The translations under genes were made by a program, and so were the position numbers. This document shows, piece after piece, positions 35,932 through 45,801 of a DNA stretch of 64,000 nucleotides. The stretch is from Levilactobacillus namurensis (GTDB lineage Bacteria > Bacillota > Bacilli > Lactobacillales > Lactobacillaceae). How positions within the stretch are numbered: the first letter of the stretch is position 1; the number at the start of each line of letters is the position of its first letter. Location of the stretch: positions 1,116,001 to 1,180,000 of the forward strand of contig NZ_CP134159.1 in the NCBI RefSeq assembly GCF_032197885.1, read 5' to 3'. The notes below the pieces were generated by a model, which saw nothing but the letters and a program-made list of their open reading frames with translations, ran no database searches and was not told where the DNA came from.

Positions 35932-37920
35932 ATGGCAGAAATTTCAATTAAGTTCCCTGACGGCAAGGTTCAATCCTTTGCTGAAGGGACGACGCCAGCT
36001 GACGTCGCCGAATCCATTTCCATTAGCTTAGCCAAGAAAGCCGTTGCGGCAAAGTACAACGGTGAACTGGTTGATTACCTGACCCCACTGAAGGGTGACG
36101 GTGACATCGAAATCGTGACGAAGAGTGATGCAGACGGCTTAGCAGTTCTGCGGAACACCACGGCGGCTTTGCTGCGGATTGCCTTGAAGAAGGAATTCCC
36201 AGCTATTCGCTTGGGTGAAGTTAGCGCTGACGATGACGGCTTTTACGTCGATACGGATAAGGATGACCAACAAGTCAGCGTTGACGAGTTGGATGCCTTA
36301 GCAGTCATCGTGGACAAGTTGGTCAAGGACCACTTGGACATCAAGCGGGTCGCTTTGAGCAAGGCTGATGCTTTGGCAACGGTCAAGGATGATCAGTTCA
36401 GTACGGCTCTGATCAACGCCATTGACGGCGACCAAGTGCCTTTCTTACAGATTGGAGACTACCAAGTCTTAAGTGATGGCGCCCAATTGGCGAACACCAA
36501 GGACGTTAAGCAGTTCAAGTTCCTGTCAGTTGCCGGTGCCTACTGGCAAGGCAAGTCTTCGAACCCAATGCTGCAACGGATCTACGGGACGGCCTTCTAC
36601 AAGGAAGCTGATTTAAAGGCTGACTTAGCACGGCGGCAAGAAGCCCGCGAGCGGGATCACCGAGTTATCGGGAATCAACTGGACCTGTTTTTCGTTGACC
36701 CGAAGGTGGGAGCCGGCTTACCTTACTGGATGCCAAATGGTGCCACGATTCGGCGGACGATTGAACGTTACATCATCGACAAGGAAGTGGCCAACGGTTA
36801 CCAACACGTTTACACGCCAGTTCTGGCTAACCTGGACTTATACAAGCAATCTGGTCACTGGGCCCACTACCGGGAAGACATGTTCCCACCAATGGACATG
36901 GGTGATGGCGAACAATTGGAATTACGGCCAATGAACTGCCCAAGCCACATTCAGATTTACAACCACCACATCCGTTCTTACCGGGAACTGCCATTGCGGA
37001 TTGCCGAATTAGGGATGATGCACCGTTACGAAAAGTCAGGTGCCCTGAGTGGTCTGCAACGGGTTCGTGAAATGACCTTGAACGATGGGCACACGTTCGT
37101 GGCGCCAGACCAGATTCAAGACGAATTCAAGCGCATCTTGAAGTTGATGGTTCAGGTTTACGCTGACTTCGATATCAACGATTACACGTTCCGGTTAAGC
37201 TACCGGGATCCTAAGAACACTGAAAAGTACTTCGCCGATGACGAGATGTGGAACAAGGCACAAACCATGTTGAAGGGTGCCATGGACGACTTAGGTCTTG
37301 ACTACGTTGAGGCTGAAGGGGAAGCGGCCTTCTACGGTCCTAAGCTGGACGTCCAGACTAAGACGGCTCTGGGGAACGAAGAAACGTTATCCACGATTCA
37401 ATTAGACTTCATGTTGCCAGAACGGTTCGACCTGCACTACATCGGTGCTGATGGTGAAGAACACCGTCCAGTGATGATTCACCGTGGTTTGGTTTCCACG
37501 ATGGAACGGTTCACGGCTTACCTGACTGAAATCTACAAGGGCGCCTTCCCAACCTGGTTGGCACCTAAGCAAGTCACGATTATCCCTGTTTCCGAAGAAA
37601 AGCATGGTGCTTACGCGGATAAGCTAGCTGCTGAGATGAAGGCTGCGAACATTCGGGTCAACGTCGACAAGCGGGGCGAAAAGATGGGTTACCTGATTCG
37701 GGATGCCCAAACGCACAAGATTCCATACACGTTAGTGGTTGGGGAACAAGAAATGGCTAACGGCAGTGTATCTGTACGGAAGTACGGGGAAGACGATGCG
37801 CAATCCATGAGCAGTGCCGACTTCATGAAGGAAATTCTGGACGACATTGCATCCTACAGTCGTGATGGAGACAGCACGGGTGAAGAAAGCCAAGTTGAAA
37901 AGAAGTTAGACCAAGACTAG
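35932..37920 (+). CDS. thrS: threonyl-tRNA synthetase
   Basis: A 662-residue class II synthetase. N-terminal TGS domain (about 1-62), the editing domain (about 63-240), the class II core with [12 protein letters not shown] and [18 protein letters not shown], the [17 protein letters not shown] motif 3, and a C-terminal anticodon-binding domain (about 545-645). ATG with AAGGGAG. Monocistronic, under T-box control. No terminator is clear in the 60 bases before the next promoter. Confidence 0.97.
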   Translation: MAEISIKFPDGKVQSFAEGTTPADVAESISISLAKKAVAAKYNGELVDYLTPLKGDGDIEIVTKSDADGLAVLRNTTAALLRIALKKEFPAIRLGEVSADDDGFYVDTDKDDQQVSVDELDALAVIVDKLVKDHLDIKRVALSKADALATVKDDQFSTALINAIDGDQVPFLQIGDYQVLSDGAQLANTKDVKQFKFLSVAGAYWQGKSSNPMLQRIYGTAFYKEADLKADLARRQEARERDHRVIGNQLDLFFVDPKVGAGLPYWMPNGATIRRTIERYIIDKEVANGYQHVYTPVLANLDLYKQSGHWAHYREDMFPPMDMGDGEQLELRPMNCPSHIQIYNHHIRSYRELPLRIAELGMMHRYEKSGALSGLQRVREMTLNDGHTFVAPDQIQDEFKRILKLMVQVYADFDINDYTFRLSYRDPKNTEKYFADDEMWNKAQTMLKGAMDDLGLDYVEAEGEAAFYGPKLDVQTKTALGNEETLSTIQLDFMLPERFDLHYIGADGEEHRPVMIHRGLVSTMERFTAYLTEIYKGAFPTWLAPKQVTIIPVSEEKHGAYADKLAAEMKAANIRVNVDKRGEKMGYLIRDAQTHKIPYTLVVGEQEMANGSVSVRKYGEDDAQSMSSADFMKEILDDIASYSRDGDSTGEESQVEKKLDQD

Positions 37921-37978
37921 TTCACCGGTCGGTGGATGAAGCTAGGTTGACGATTAGCCATTGTTTTGGGAAAAGCAG

Positions 37979-38007
37979 TTGACATCCGCAACTGGTCCTG
38001 ATATGAT
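37979..38007 (+). promoter_or_regulatory. promoter of the infC-rpmI-rplT operon
   Basis: TTGACA, exactly 17 bases, TATGAT with TGA before it: the best-matching promoter together with that of yceD. Confidence 0.85.
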
Positions 38008-38014
38008 GGTTAAG

Positions 38015-38152
38015 TTGAGAAATTAAGCAGAGGCTACCGCTTCTCGCCTTGTGACTAAGTTGCTGGGCTGGATATGCACGTTAGTTCCGTTCTTTAGAAT
38101 GGAATTTCTTGCGGGAGCCGTTTGATTTTCATCAAAGGTTCCCGCATTTTTT
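38015..38152 (+). promoter_or_regulatory. L20-type leader with attenuator upstream of infC
   Basis: The transcript start to the infC ribosome binding site is about 165 bases. It contains a TTCCGTTCT/AGAATGGAA hairpin and then a strong terminator hairpin, the organisation of the L20 leader by which ribosomal protein L20 represses infC-rpmI-rplT in Firmicutes. Placement in that family is by position and architecture, not alignment. Confidence 0.65.
38110..38152 (+). terminator. attenuator terminator before infC
   Basis: GCGGGA-CC-TTTGA pairs with TCAAA-GG-TCCCGC, followed by six T, 35 bases before the infC start: it must be bypassed for expression. Confidence 0.85.
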
Positions 38153-38187
38153 GTCTCATGTGGTTCTCAAGATTATTTTGGAGGTGG

Positions 38188-38709
38188 ATTACCATAGCAA
38201 ACGACACGATTGTCAACGAGGGGATTCGCGCACGCGAAGTTCGGTTGATTGCCGATAACGGTGACCAATTAGGAATCAAGTCCAAGCGCGATGCATTACA
38301 GATCGCTGAAGACGCCAACCTCGATTTAGTTTTGGTTGCACCGAAAGCTAAGCCACCCGTAGCCCGGATCATGGATTACGGGAAGTACCGGTTCGAGTTG
38401 CAGAAGAAGCAACGCGAAGCTCGGAAAAAGCAAAAAGTGGTCAGTGTTAAGGAAGTGCGTCTGAGTCCTACCATTGATACCAACGACTTTAACTTTAAGT
38501 TGAAGAACGCTAAGAAGTTCTTGACTAAGGGTGAAAAGGTTCGGGTCTCAATCCGGTTCAAGGGTCGGGCCATTACCCATAAAGACATTGGTCGCGAAGT
38601 ACTCAATCGCATGGCAGAAGAAACTTCTGACGTGGCAACGGTTGAACAACGGCCAAAGATGGATGGTCGGAGCATGTTTTTGATGCTCTCACCCATTGAG
38701 AAAAAGTAA
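38188..38709 (+). CDS. infC: translation initiation factor IF-3
   Basis: IF-3 of about 172 residues: N-terminal domain ([22 protein letters not shown]), Lys-rich linker ([11 protein letters not shown]), and C-terminal domain ([13 protein letters not shown]). No ATG, GTG or TTG follows the GGAGGTG ribosome binding site at 38180-38186; the first codons are ATT ACC ATA. infC is known to use rare start codons so that IF-3 can limit its own synthesis. ATT (38188) is almost on top of the site, while ATA (38194) is at normal spacing, so ATA is also possible; the coordinates include both. First gene of infC-rpmI-rplT. Confidence 0.93.
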   Translation: MTIANDTIVNEGIRAREVRLIADNGDQLGIKSKRDALQIAEDANLDLVLVAPKAKPPVARIMDYGKYRFELQKKQREARKKQKVVSVKEVRLSPTIDTNDFNFKLKNAKKFLTKGEKVRVSIRFKGRAITHKDIGREVLNRMAEETSDVATVEQRPKMDGRSMFLMLSPIEKK

Positions 38710-38717
38710 GAGTTGAT

Positions 38718-38735
38718 TGTGTAGCTTCGGCTACG
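38718..38735 (+). promoter_or_regulatory. UUCG hairpin between infC and rpmI
   Basis: GTAGC-TTCG-GCTAC, a very stable tetraloop hairpin 25 bases before rpmI. It may stabilise the mRNA or serve as a protein-binding site. Confidence 0.45.
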
Positions 38736-38759
38736 AACTTAAGGAGGATTTTTCGTACT

Positions 38760-38954
38760 ATGCCAAAGATGAAGACTAACCGCGCTGCAGCCAAGCGTTT
38801 CAAAGTAACTGCTAAGGGCGGTATCAAGAGTGCTAATGCTTACACGTCTCACCGTTTCCACGGTAAGACCAAGAAGCAACGCCGGAACCTTCGTGGGACC
38901 CGGATGATGGATCAAACGACTATCAAGACTTACCGGAGCTTATTACAAAAGTAA
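38760..38954 (+). CDS. rpmI: ribosomal protein bL35
   Basis: A 64-residue, very basic protein starting [19 protein letters not shown], the standard bL35 N-terminus, with [10 protein letters not shown] in the C-terminal part. ATG preceded by AAGGAGG. Sits between infC and rplT as in nearly all Firmicutes. Confidence 0.97.
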   Translation: MPKMKTNRAAAKRFKVTAKGGIKSANAYTSHRFHGKTKKQRRNLRGTRMMDQTTIKTYRSLLQK

Positions 38955-39037
38955 TTCTCGGGTATTCGGTCGTTAAAATTTCGGGTGGACGATGAATCGT
39001 CCCCATAATGTTTGAATTGATTTAGGAGGAAAAGATT

Positions 39038-39397
39038 ATGCCACGAGTTAAAGGCGGTAATGTTACACGCGCACGTCGTAAGAAAGTTTTAAAGTTAGCT
39101 AAGGGTTACCGGGGCTCCAAGCACCGTTTATTCAAGGTTGCTAAGGACCAAGTTCGGAAGGGTTACCAATACTCCTTCCGTGACCGTAAAGCTACGAAGC
39201 GTAACTTCCGTAAGCTTTGGATTGCCCGGATCAACGCCGCAGCCCGGATGAACGGTCTGAGCTACAGCAAGTTGATGCACGGTTTGAAGTTAGCCAACAT
39301 TGATGTTAACCGGAAGATGTTAGCCGACTTAGCTGTGAACGATGCAGCTGCCTTCACTGCTTTAGCTGACCAAGCTAAGCAAGCATTGGCTGCTTAA
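39038..39397 (+). CDS. rplT: ribosomal protein bL20
   Basis: A 119-residue bL20: [19 protein letters not shown] at the N-terminus, the basic extension that enters the 50S subunit, and the globular C-terminal domain ([18 protein letters not shown]). Probably the autoregulator of its own operon through the leader. ATG with AGGAGG. Confidence 0.97.
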   Translation: MPRVKGGNVTRARRKKVLKLAKGYRGSKHRLFKVAKDQVRKGYQYSFRDRKATKRNFRKLWIARINAAARMNGLSYSKLMHGLKLANIDVNRKMLADLAVNDAAAFTALADQAKQALAA

Positions 39398-39409
39398 TTT
39401 CAGTCGATG

Positions 39410-39446
39410 AAAAGACTTCGCTGACTTTCAGCGGGGTCTTTTTTAT
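39410..39446 (+). terminator. terminator of infC-rpmI-rplT
   Basis: AAAAGAC-TCGCTGA/TCAGCG-GTCTTTT stem with a T run. Confidence 0.85.
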
Positions 39447-39607
39447 TTTTGCGGGTCGCCAAGAACAGTCGCTAAGATGGCCCATGGGTCTTAGGTGGCG
39501 GCGGTGCGGTTCGTGAACACCATGGGTGGTAAAATAACCAGATATTGCGTATAATGAAGTGCTAGATATGCCAGTATGGCATTGGCACGAAGGGAGGAGT
39601 CACCCGC

Positions 39608-40150
39608 ATGGTTGCTGGATTTAAACCCACGTGGATGGTTACGAACATATATGATTTGACCCCCGCCGATTTGAAGGCGCAAGGGATTCGAGCAGTCTTG
39701 ACCGATTTGGACAATACCTTGATTGCTTGGAACAATCCGGATGGAACGCCGGAATTACGTCACTGGCTCAATTTATTAGAATTAGCCGGGATTCGGGTGA
39801 TCGTGGTTTCCAACAACAGTCGCCAGCGGGTGGACCGGGCCGTTGCCCCGTTTAAGTTACCGTATATTCACCGCGCACTGAAGCCGTTGTCGTGGGGGCT
39901 CAAGCGGGCCTTGACCCGTTGGCACCTCCGCCGCGATGAAGTGGTGATGGTCGGTGATCAGTTATTGACAGACGTTTGGGCGGCCCATAATAGCGGCATT
40001 CGTAGTGTGCTAGTCAAGCCGTTGATTCAATCGGACGCCTGGGTCACCAAGGGCAACCGTTTCCTAGAAAAAATTGTGATGTGGCGGTTACGCCGCGTCT
40101 ATCCAGAGTTAACTTGGCAGGAGGATTTAAATGAACGAAAAACACATTGA
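39608..40150 (+). CDS. yqeG: YqeG family HAD IIIA-type phosphatase
   Basis: A 180-residue HAD phosphatase with DLDNTLIAW (motif I), VSNNS (motif II) and GDQLLTDVWAA (motif III). Family members are phosphatases, some acting on phosphatidylglycerophosphate; the substrate here is not shown. ATG with GGGAGGAG. It opens the ribosome-assembly operon and overlaps yqeH by 20 bases. Confidence 0.9.
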   Translation: MVAGFKPTWMVTNIYDLTPADLKAQGIRAVLTDLDNTLIAWNNPDGTPELRHWLNLLELAGIRVIVVSNNSRQRVDRAVAPFKLPYIHRALKPLSWGLKRALTRWHLRRDEVVMVGDQLLTDVWAAHNSGIRSVLVKPLIQSDAWVTKGNRFLEKIVMWRLRRVYPELTWQEDLNERKTH

Positions 40151-41273
40151 CCCCGTCTTAGTGGACGGGGAACCGTTACGTTGCATTGGGTGTGGTGCAA
40201 TGATTCAAACAACGGATAAGACGGCACCGGGGTATACGCCTCAGTCCGCCTTGGATAAGGGCATTGAAACCAACGAAGTCTATTGCCAACGGTGCTTCCG
40301 GTTACGGAACTACAATGAAATTACGCCAGTCGGGTTGACCGATGACGATTTCTTAAACCTGTTGACGCAGATTCAAGACGCAAATGCCCTGATCGTGTAT
40401 GTTGTCGACATCTTTGACTTTAACGGTAGTGTGATTCCAGGCCTGCACCGGTTTGTCGGGGATAACCCCGTTCTGCTGGTCGGGAATAAAGAAGACCTCT
40501 TGCCAAGTTCGTTGAAGCGCAGCAAGTTGCAAGACTGGTTGCGGCAACGGGCGAATGAAGCGGGCTTGCGGCCAATCGACGTGACGTTATTGAGTGCTAA
40601 GACCAACCAGTCGGTCGATAGTCTCCTCGCCAAGATCGACAAATACCGGGGAAACCGCGACGTTTACGTGGTCGGTGTGACCAACGTCGGCAAGTCAACG
40701 TTAATTAATCAAATTATCCGGCAGAATACTGGAGTCCGTGACCTGATCACCACATCGCGGTTCCCGGGAACAACTTTGGATAAGATTGAGTTGCCACTAG
40801 ATGACGACCACGTCCTAGTTGACACGCCGGGGATTATTCAAAACGCACAGATGGCCCATTTCTTAACGGGGAAGGACCTCAAAATCGTGACACCACAGAA
40901 ACCGATTAAGCCGAAGGTCTATCAGTTGAATGACCAACAGACGTTATTCTTAGGTGGCGTGGCCCGTTTTGATTATGATAAGGGGCCTAAGTCAGGGTTC
41001 ACGGCTTATTTTGAGAACAACCTATACATTCATCGGACCAAGCTGGCGAACGCCGATGATTGTCGGCAACGGCAGTTAGGGCAACTTCTGACACCACCGC
41101 AACCGGAAAACGCTGCCGATTTTCCAGCCTTAGTGGCCCACACCTTTAAGACCACGGCTAAGAGTGACTTAGTCTTTGAAGGCTTAGGGTGGATCACGGT
41201 ACCAGCAGGTGTCAATGTGACTGGCTGGGCACCCGAGGGTGTTGGCGTCTTGTTACGACGCGCAATGATATAA
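40131..41273 (+). CDS. yqeH: ribosome biogenesis GTPase YqeH
   Basis: A 380-residue circularly permuted GTPase: the motifs occur as NKEDLL (G4), SAKT (G5), GVTNVGKST (G1) and DTPGII (G3). The N-terminal zinc finger uses CIGC and CQRC. YqeH is needed for 30S assembly. The ATG lies inside yqeG behind AGGAGG, indicating translational coupling. aroE, which follows yqeH in Bacillus, is absent here. Confidence 0.95.
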   Translation: MNEKHIDPVLVDGEPLRCIGCGAMIQTTDKTAPGYTPQSALDKGIETNEVYCQRCFRLRNYNEITPVGLTDDDFLNLLTQIQDANALIVYVVDIFDFNGSVIPGLHRFVGDNPVLLVGNKEDLLPSSLKRSKLQDWLRQRANEAGLRPIDVTLLSAKTNQSVDSLLAKIDKYRGNRDVYVVGVTNVGKSTLINQIIRQNTGVRDLITTSRFPGTTLDKIELPLDDDHVLVDTPGIIQNAQMAHFLTGKDLKIVTPQKPIKPKVYQLNDQQTLFLGGVARFDYDKGPKSGFTAYFENNLYIHRTKLANADDCRQRQLGQLLTPPQPENAADFPALVAHTFKTTAKSDLVFEGLGWITVPAGVNVTGWAPEGVGVLLRRAMI

Positions 41274-41290
41274 TAATGGAGGAAATAAAT

Positions 41291-41599
41291 TTGTTACGAG
41301 GCAAACAAAAACGCTATTTACGGGCACAAGCCCACAACCTGCGGCCCATCTTTTCTGTCGGAAAAAATGGGCTGACCCAGACGTGGTTAGACCAGCTGAC
41401 GGGAGCCCTGGAGAAGCGGGAACTGATTAAGATTAATCTGCAGCAAAGTGCTGAAGCTACGGTCGCGGAGACCAAGGACTTCATCGAAGGCCATACGGAC
41501 ATTCAAGTCGTTCAAACGATTGGTCGGGTACTGGTGCTGTACCGGCCGGCAACGGATACGGATAATCAACGCTATTCAACGGTGGTTGAAGACATGTAA
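41291..41599 (+). CDS. yhbY: ribosome assembly RNA-binding protein YhbY
   Basis: A 102-residue CRM-domain protein (LRGKQKRYLRAQAHNLRPIF, then VGKNGLT and the GxxG-type loop), which associates with pre-50S particles. I take the TTG at 41291, with GGAGG seven bases upstream; longer frames start inside yqeH without such a site. Confidence 0.92.
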   Translation: MLRGKQKRYLRAQAHNLRPIFSVGKNGLTQTWLDQLTGALEKRELIKINLQQSAEATVAETKDFIEGHTDIQVVQTIGRVLVLYRPATDTDNQRYSTVVEDM

Positions 41600-41614
41600 G
41601 GGGGCTAAGCGGTC

Positions 41615-42247
41615 GTGGTAAAGATCTTAGAACGAACGAGTACGAAAGTCGCTACGGAGATGGCGGCTACGGCCAAGAAGCGTCGAATCGGCATTCTTGG
41701 CGGAACTTTTAATCCGCCGCACTTAGGACACTTAGTGATTGCGGATCAGGTTGCGACCCAGTTGGGCTTAGATCAAGTCTTGTTCATGCCGGATGCGGAG
41801 CCGCCCCACGTTGATCGAAAGATTACGATTCCGGCAAAGGACCGGGTGGCCATGGTCAAGGCAGCGATTGCGGATAATCCGCGATTTTCGTTAGAACTAA
41901 CCGAAGTTGAGCGGGGGGGCCGGAGCTATAGTTATGAGACGATGCGCCAGCTCACCCAGCAACATCCAGAAAATCAGTATTATTTCATTATTGGCGGCGA
42001 CATGGTCGCCTACCTGCCGAAGTGGTACCGGATTAATGATTTAGTGAAGTTAGTTCAATTTGTGGGCGTCTGCCGTCAGGGGTACACTCACGAGTCGCCG
42101 TATCCCGTTCTCTGGGTCGACATGCCGCAGATTGGCATTAGTTCGACGATGGTTCGGGAACAGGTTCGGCGGGGCCAGTCGGTGCGTTATCTGGTTCCGA
42201 CCTTGGTGGATCTCTATATAAAGGAGCATTTGTTATATCGTGGCTGA
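41615..42247 (+). CDS. nadD: nicotinate-nucleotide adenylyltransferase
   Basis: A 210-residue nucleotidyltransferase for NAD synthesis. GILGGTFNPPHLGHL gives the GTFNPxHxGH signature; ISSTMVREQVRRG is the C-terminal ISSTxxR motif. The predicted GTG start leaves a 24-residue N-terminal extension before the fold; a start at the ATG at 41660 is an alternative. Stop overlaps yqeK. Confidence 0.93.
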   Translation: MVKILERTSTKVATEMAATAKKRRIGILGGTFNPPHLGHLVIADQVATQLGLDQVLFMPDAEPPHVDRKITIPAKDRVAMVKAAIADNPRFSLELTEVERGGRSYSYETMRQLTQQHPENQYYFIIGGDMVAYLPKWYRINDLVKLVQFVGVCRQGYTHESPYPVLWVDMPQIGISSTMVREQVRRGQSVRYLVPTLVDLYIKEHLLYRG

Positions 42248-42845
42248 GATGACGTATACGGAACACCTCTTTCCGGGGACCCGGGAGGAGTTGCTGGTTA
42301 AGATTGAAAAGCAGCTGAAGCCCAAACGGTTTCAACACGTATTACGCGTGGAACAGACTGCCATTCAGTTAGCCCGAGCGAACCAGGTTGATTTGGAGAA
42401 AGCCAGTATTGCGGGGTTGACCCATGATTACGCGAAGCAGCGACCGGATGAAGACTTTATCCAGGCCATTCACGATTATGCCATGGATCCCGCGTTACTC
42501 ACCTACGGCAATGCCATCTGGCACGGCGTCGTAGGTGCTGAGTTCGTTAAGCGCGAGCTGGGTATTATGGATGAGGACATCTTAAATGCGGTCCGGCACC
42601 ATACCACCGGCGCGGTTTACATGACGAAGTTGGAACAGATTGTGTATATGGCGGACTTCATTGAACCAGCCCACGACTTTCCCGGGGTTGATCGGGCCCG
42701 GGAACTCACGGCACAAGACTTAGGTCGCGGAGTAGCCTATCAAGCACAGCACACGTTGGCGTACTTAGTGGCGAAGAACCAACCCGTTTACCCTAAGTCT
42801 ATTGAAACTTATAACGCCTGGATTCGGCGTTACCCGACGATTTGA
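42240..42845 (+). CDS. yqeK: YqeK family HD-domain hydrolase (Ap4A hydrolase)
   Basis: A 201-residue HD protein with H-HD-D pattern: RFQHVLRVEQTA, LTHDYAK, and NAVRHHTTG. YqeK cleaves diadenosine tetraphosphate symmetrically in several Firmicutes. GTG at 42240 overlaps the end of nadD (AAAGGAG is 13 bases upstream); ATG 42249 is a possible alternative. Confidence 0.92.
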   Translation: MAEMTYTEHLFPGTREELLVKIEKQLKPKRFQHVLRVEQTAIQLARANQVDLEKASIAGLTHDYAKQRPDEDFIQAIHDYAMDPALLTYGNAIWHGVVGAEFVKRELGIMDEDILNAVRHHTTGAVYMTKLEQIVYMADFIEPAHDFPGVDRARELTAQDLGRGVAYQAQHTLAYLVAKNQPVYPKSIETYNAWIRRYPTI

Positions 42846-42859
42846 GAGGAGCACATCAT

Positions 42860-43222
42860 TTGGAAAGCAAAACATTATTAGAAATTGCAGTTAAGGCCGC
42901 TGAAAGCAAGCGGGCAGAGGGCATCACCGCATTAGATATGCAGAAAATCAGCTTGATGGCGGACTACTTCCTGATCATGGAAGCTAATTCTAGCCGGCAA
43001 GTTAAGGCGATTGCTGACGAAATCATTGATAAGATGGCCGAAAACGACGTGACGATTCGCGATGTGGAAGGTAAGGATGGCGCCAACTGGATCTTAATCG
43101 ACCTAGGTGACGTCGTGGTTCACGTCTTCCAGAAGGAACAACGGTCCCACTACAATCTGGAAAAGCTCTGGTCCGACGCGCCAACCGTTGACCTGAGCCA
43201 ATGGGTCGAAGCAGAAGCATGA
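42860..43222 (+). CDS. rsfS: ribosomal silencing factor RsfS
   Basis: A 120-residue RsfS/YbeB: LLEIAVKAAESKRAEGI at the start, and DWxxxDxGDVVVHVF-like end (WILIDLGDVVVHVFQKEQR). It binds uL14 and blocks subunit joining when nutrients are short. TTG 42860 follows AGAGGAG; the earlier in-frame ATG at 42842 lies inside yqeK and lacks a site. Its stop overlaps the next start (ATGA). Confidence 0.93.
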   Translation: MESKTLLEIAVKAAESKRAEGITALDMQKISLMADYFLIMEANSSRQVKAIADEIIDKMAENDVTIRDVEGKDGANWILIDLGDVVVHVFQKEQRSHYNLEKLWSDAPTVDLSQWVEAEA

Positions 43223-43962
43223 TTTATCAATCCTTCGCCCAGTTATACGACGAGTTGTTTGATCCAGCCATGTACCAGCAATGGCTGGATTTTGTCGCTT
43301 CACGTGTTGCACCTACGGAAGGGCCCTTGTTGGATTTGGCCTGTGGGAGCGGTCGGCTAGGCGTTCAACTCGCCCAGCGGGGGTATGACGTGAGTGGCTT
43401 AGATTTGTCGGAAGAGATGCTGGCTTTGGCAGAAAAACACGCGGAGGAGGCCCAGGTGACCTTTCCGTTGATGGCGGGGAACATGGTCGACCTCAGCGAG
43501 ATCGACACGTATCAAACGGTGACTTGTTTTGCTGATTCGTTCTGCTATTTACCAGATATCGCGACGGTCACGCAGGCCTTTACGCAGGTTCATGATCATT
43601 TGGCAATCGGCGGAAAGTTCCTGTTCGACGTCATCACGCCTCACCAGACGGACGATGTCTATCCAGGGTATATGTATAATTACGTTGATGATGACCGGGC
43701 CTTTCTCTGGACCAGTTACGGGATCGAAGATGAAGAACACGCCGTTGAGCACGACTTAACGTTCTTTATTCACGATGTCGCCGACGATGCCTATCACAAA
43801 GTCACGGAATTACACCACGAACGGACTTACGCGTTGGCTGCTTATCAGCAGGCGCTCCAACAAGCTGGACTGACCTTAAAGCGGGTGAGTGCTGATTTTG
43901 GTGAACGGGACATTGATGATCAGACCACGCGGTGGTTCTTTGAGGCCACACGGGAGGCTTAA
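43219..43962 (+). CDS. yqeM: class I SAM-dependent methyltransferase YqeM
   Basis: A 247-residue methyltransferase with the SAM motif LLDLACGSGRLGVQLA (about 37-52) and acidic loop GLDLSEEML. Conserved between rsfS and tmcAL; the substrate of YqeM is not established. ATG overlaps the rsfS stop by four bases. Confidence 0.88.
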   Translation: MIYQSFAQLYDELFDPAMYQQWLDFVASRVAPTEGPLLDLACGSGRLGVQLAQRGYDVSGLDLSEEMLALAEKHAEEAQVTFPLMAGNMVDLSEIDTYQTVTCFADSFCYLPDIATVTQAFTQVHDHLAIGGKFLFDVITPHQTDDVYPGYMYNYVDDDRAFLWTSYGIEDEEHAVEHDLTFFIHDVADDAYHKVTELHHERTYALAAYQQALQQAGLTLKRVSADFGERDIDDQTTRWFFEATREA

Positions 43963-43964
43963 CC

Positions 43965-45134
43965 ATGACGTTACGGGCGGCAGGCATCATTGCCGAGTAT
44001 AATCCTTTTCATAATGGGCACGCGTATCAATTGAGCCAGGTACGCACGCAAACGGATGCAGATCTCATCGTGGTGGCGATGAGTGGTAACTGGGTCCAGC
44101 GTGGAGAGCCGGCCTTGATGGACAAGTGGCAGCGAGCCCAAGCGGCGCTAGCGGGCGGTGTCGATCTAGTGGTTGAATTACCCACGACCAGTGCCGTTCA
44201 ACCCGCGCATTTATTTGCTGCGGGGGGTGTTCAGGTATTAGCGGCACTAGGGTGTCAGTGGTTAGCGTTTGGGACGGAGCATCCGGATTTAGACTATGGG
44301 CAATTGATGGCCCATCTGCCCACGAATCCGGCAACGTTTAAACGGTTCGACCAGACCTACGCGACCCTGTTTCAGGGGTATCTCCGGGATCAGACGGGGA
44401 TTACGTTGAATGCGGCTAACGATATTCTGGGCTTCTTCTATGCCTTGGCGAACCGTCAAGCCGGTAGTCCGCTCCGCTTAGTGCCACTACCGCGGCGGGG
44501 AAGTCAGCATAACGACCAGCAGATCGCCGACCAGGCGCGCTTTGCGAGTGCCACGGCGATTCGGACGGCAGCGCTAGCCGGTGACTGGGACGCCGTTCGG
44601 TCTGTGGTGCCCGATACCACGCTGACCACGTTGCAGACGATCCGGTTGACCAGTTGGGAGGACTTCTGGCCCCTATTACGGTACCAGTTGATCAGTAGTG
44701 CCGTAACGGACCTGGGAGCCCTGTACCAGATGCGTGAGGGTGTAGAGTACCGCCTGAAGAAGGCGGCGCTACCCGCGACGAGTTTTGCGGCGTTTATGCA
44801 CGCGGTCAAGACCAAGCGGTACACCTATACGCGGCTACAACGGCAGGCCACATCGGTGCTCTTGCAGACCAAGCCTACGGAAATGTTGGCCGGTCCCCAG
44901 TACCTTCGCGTTTTAGGGTATAATGCGGTGGGACGCCAGTATCTGCACCAGATCAAGAAACACGTGGCCTTGCCATTGGTCAGCCGAGCGGACCGGGAGT
45001 GGCAGCAGAAGCTGGGAGCTTTGGACAACCGGGCGGGCCTGGTACGGTCTCTGGTGACTGGCGTTGCCCAGGACGATGGCCGCATTCCCGTGATGTTTCC
45101 CGATTCTCAAAGACTATCAAGGAAATTACCTTGA
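43965..45134 (+). CDS. tmcAL: tRNA(Met) cytidine acetate ligase TmcAL
   Basis: A 389-residue nucleotidyltransferase-fold protein. The signature GIIAEYNPFHNGHAYQL (about 8-24) carries the HxGH motif, and MSGNWVQRGEPAL plus ELPTTSAVQPAHLFA are typical. TmcAL (formerly YlbM) uses acetate and ATP to make ac4C34 in elongator tRNA-Met, the tRNA encoded at 14-87. Two bases after yqeM; the promoter of yceD lies at its end. Confidence 0.93.
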   Translation: MTLRAAGIIAEYNPFHNGHAYQLSQVRTQTDADLIVVAMSGNWVQRGEPALMDKWQRAQAALAGGVDLVVELPTTSAVQPAHLFAAGGVQVLAALGCQWLAFGTEHPDLDYGQLMAHLPTNPATFKRFDQTYATLFQGYLRDQTGITLNAANDILGFFYALANRQAGSPLRLVPLPRRGSQHNDQQIADQARFASATAIRTAALAGDWDAVRSVVPDTTLTTLQTIRLTSWEDFWPLLRYQLISSAVTDLGALYQMREGVEYRLKKAALPATSFAAFMHAVKTKRYTYTRLQRQATSVLLQTKPTEMLAGPQYLRVLGYNAVGRQYLHQIKKHVALPLVSRADREWQQKLGALDNRAGLVRSLVTGVAQDDGRIPVMFPDSQRLSRKLP

Positions 45135-45159
45135 CATCATTTCGCTTGACAGGTATAAT
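45131..45159 (+). promoter_or_regulatory. consensus promoter of yceD-rpmF
   Basis: TTGACA, exactly 17 bases, TATAAT: a perfect sigma-A consensus, overlapping the last codons of tmcAL. Confidence 0.88.
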
Positions 45160-45186
45160 TTATCACGTTGCATTGGAGGAATAACG

Positions 45187-45738
45187 ATGAAATGGTCGTT
45201 GACCGAGTTACGCAAGAACCACCGGAATGACCCCTTACAGTTTGAGGAGACGCTGGATTTGAAGGCGGATCTGATGGAGCGGTATGGGGAAGAGGTCTTA
45301 GATCTCAGTCCCGTTAAGGTTCAAGGGATGGTTTCCGTCGTGAACGGTGACGTTGCGGTGGATGCCCGGGTCAAAGCGGATTTGACGGTTCCGTCAAGTC
45401 GGTCTTTGACGCCGGTGGATTTACCCGTCGATTTTAGGATGACGGAGTACTACGTTTCGGATGCTGCGGCAACGCAACGGTTTGAGAAGGCCGACGTTGT
45501 GATGGTGGTTCCAGACGACTTGATTGATTTTGATAAAGCCGTTGGGGACAACATCATCTTGCAGATTCCGATGCACATTCTGTCTGATGCCGAACAACAA
45601 GGTGCCGCAATGCCGGAAGGGCAAGATTGGCAGGTTGTGAGTGAGGCCGACTTAGATAAAGTCGAGGCAGAAAATCAATCAGTTGATCCACGTCTTGCAA
45701 AGTTAAAGGACTTCTTCCCTGATCAGGATGATAAGTAG
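45187..45738 (+). CDS. yceD: YceD family protein (DUF177)
   Basis: A 183-residue acidic protein of the DUF177/YceD family, almost always encoded directly before rpmF and needed for normal 23S rRNA levels in some bacteria. Typical parts: a start in WSLTELR form, the VKADLTVPSSRSLTPV segment, and the C-terminal VDPRLAKLKDFF. ATG with TTGGAGG. Confidence 0.9.
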   Translation: MKWSLTELRKNHRNDPLQFEETLDLKADLMERYGEEVLDLSPVKVQGMVSVVNGDVAVDARVKADLTVPSSRSLTPVDLPVDFRMTEYYVSDAAATQRFEKADVVMVVPDDLIDFDKAVGDNIILQIPMHILSDAEQQGAAMPEGQDWQVVSEADLDKVEAENQSVDPRLAKLKDFFPDQDDK

Positions 45739-45801
45739 TCACTTTGTGAGCCTTAAAATTTTTTCACTAGTGGATAATTTTAATTAAAGGAGGTGTTTTC
45801 T

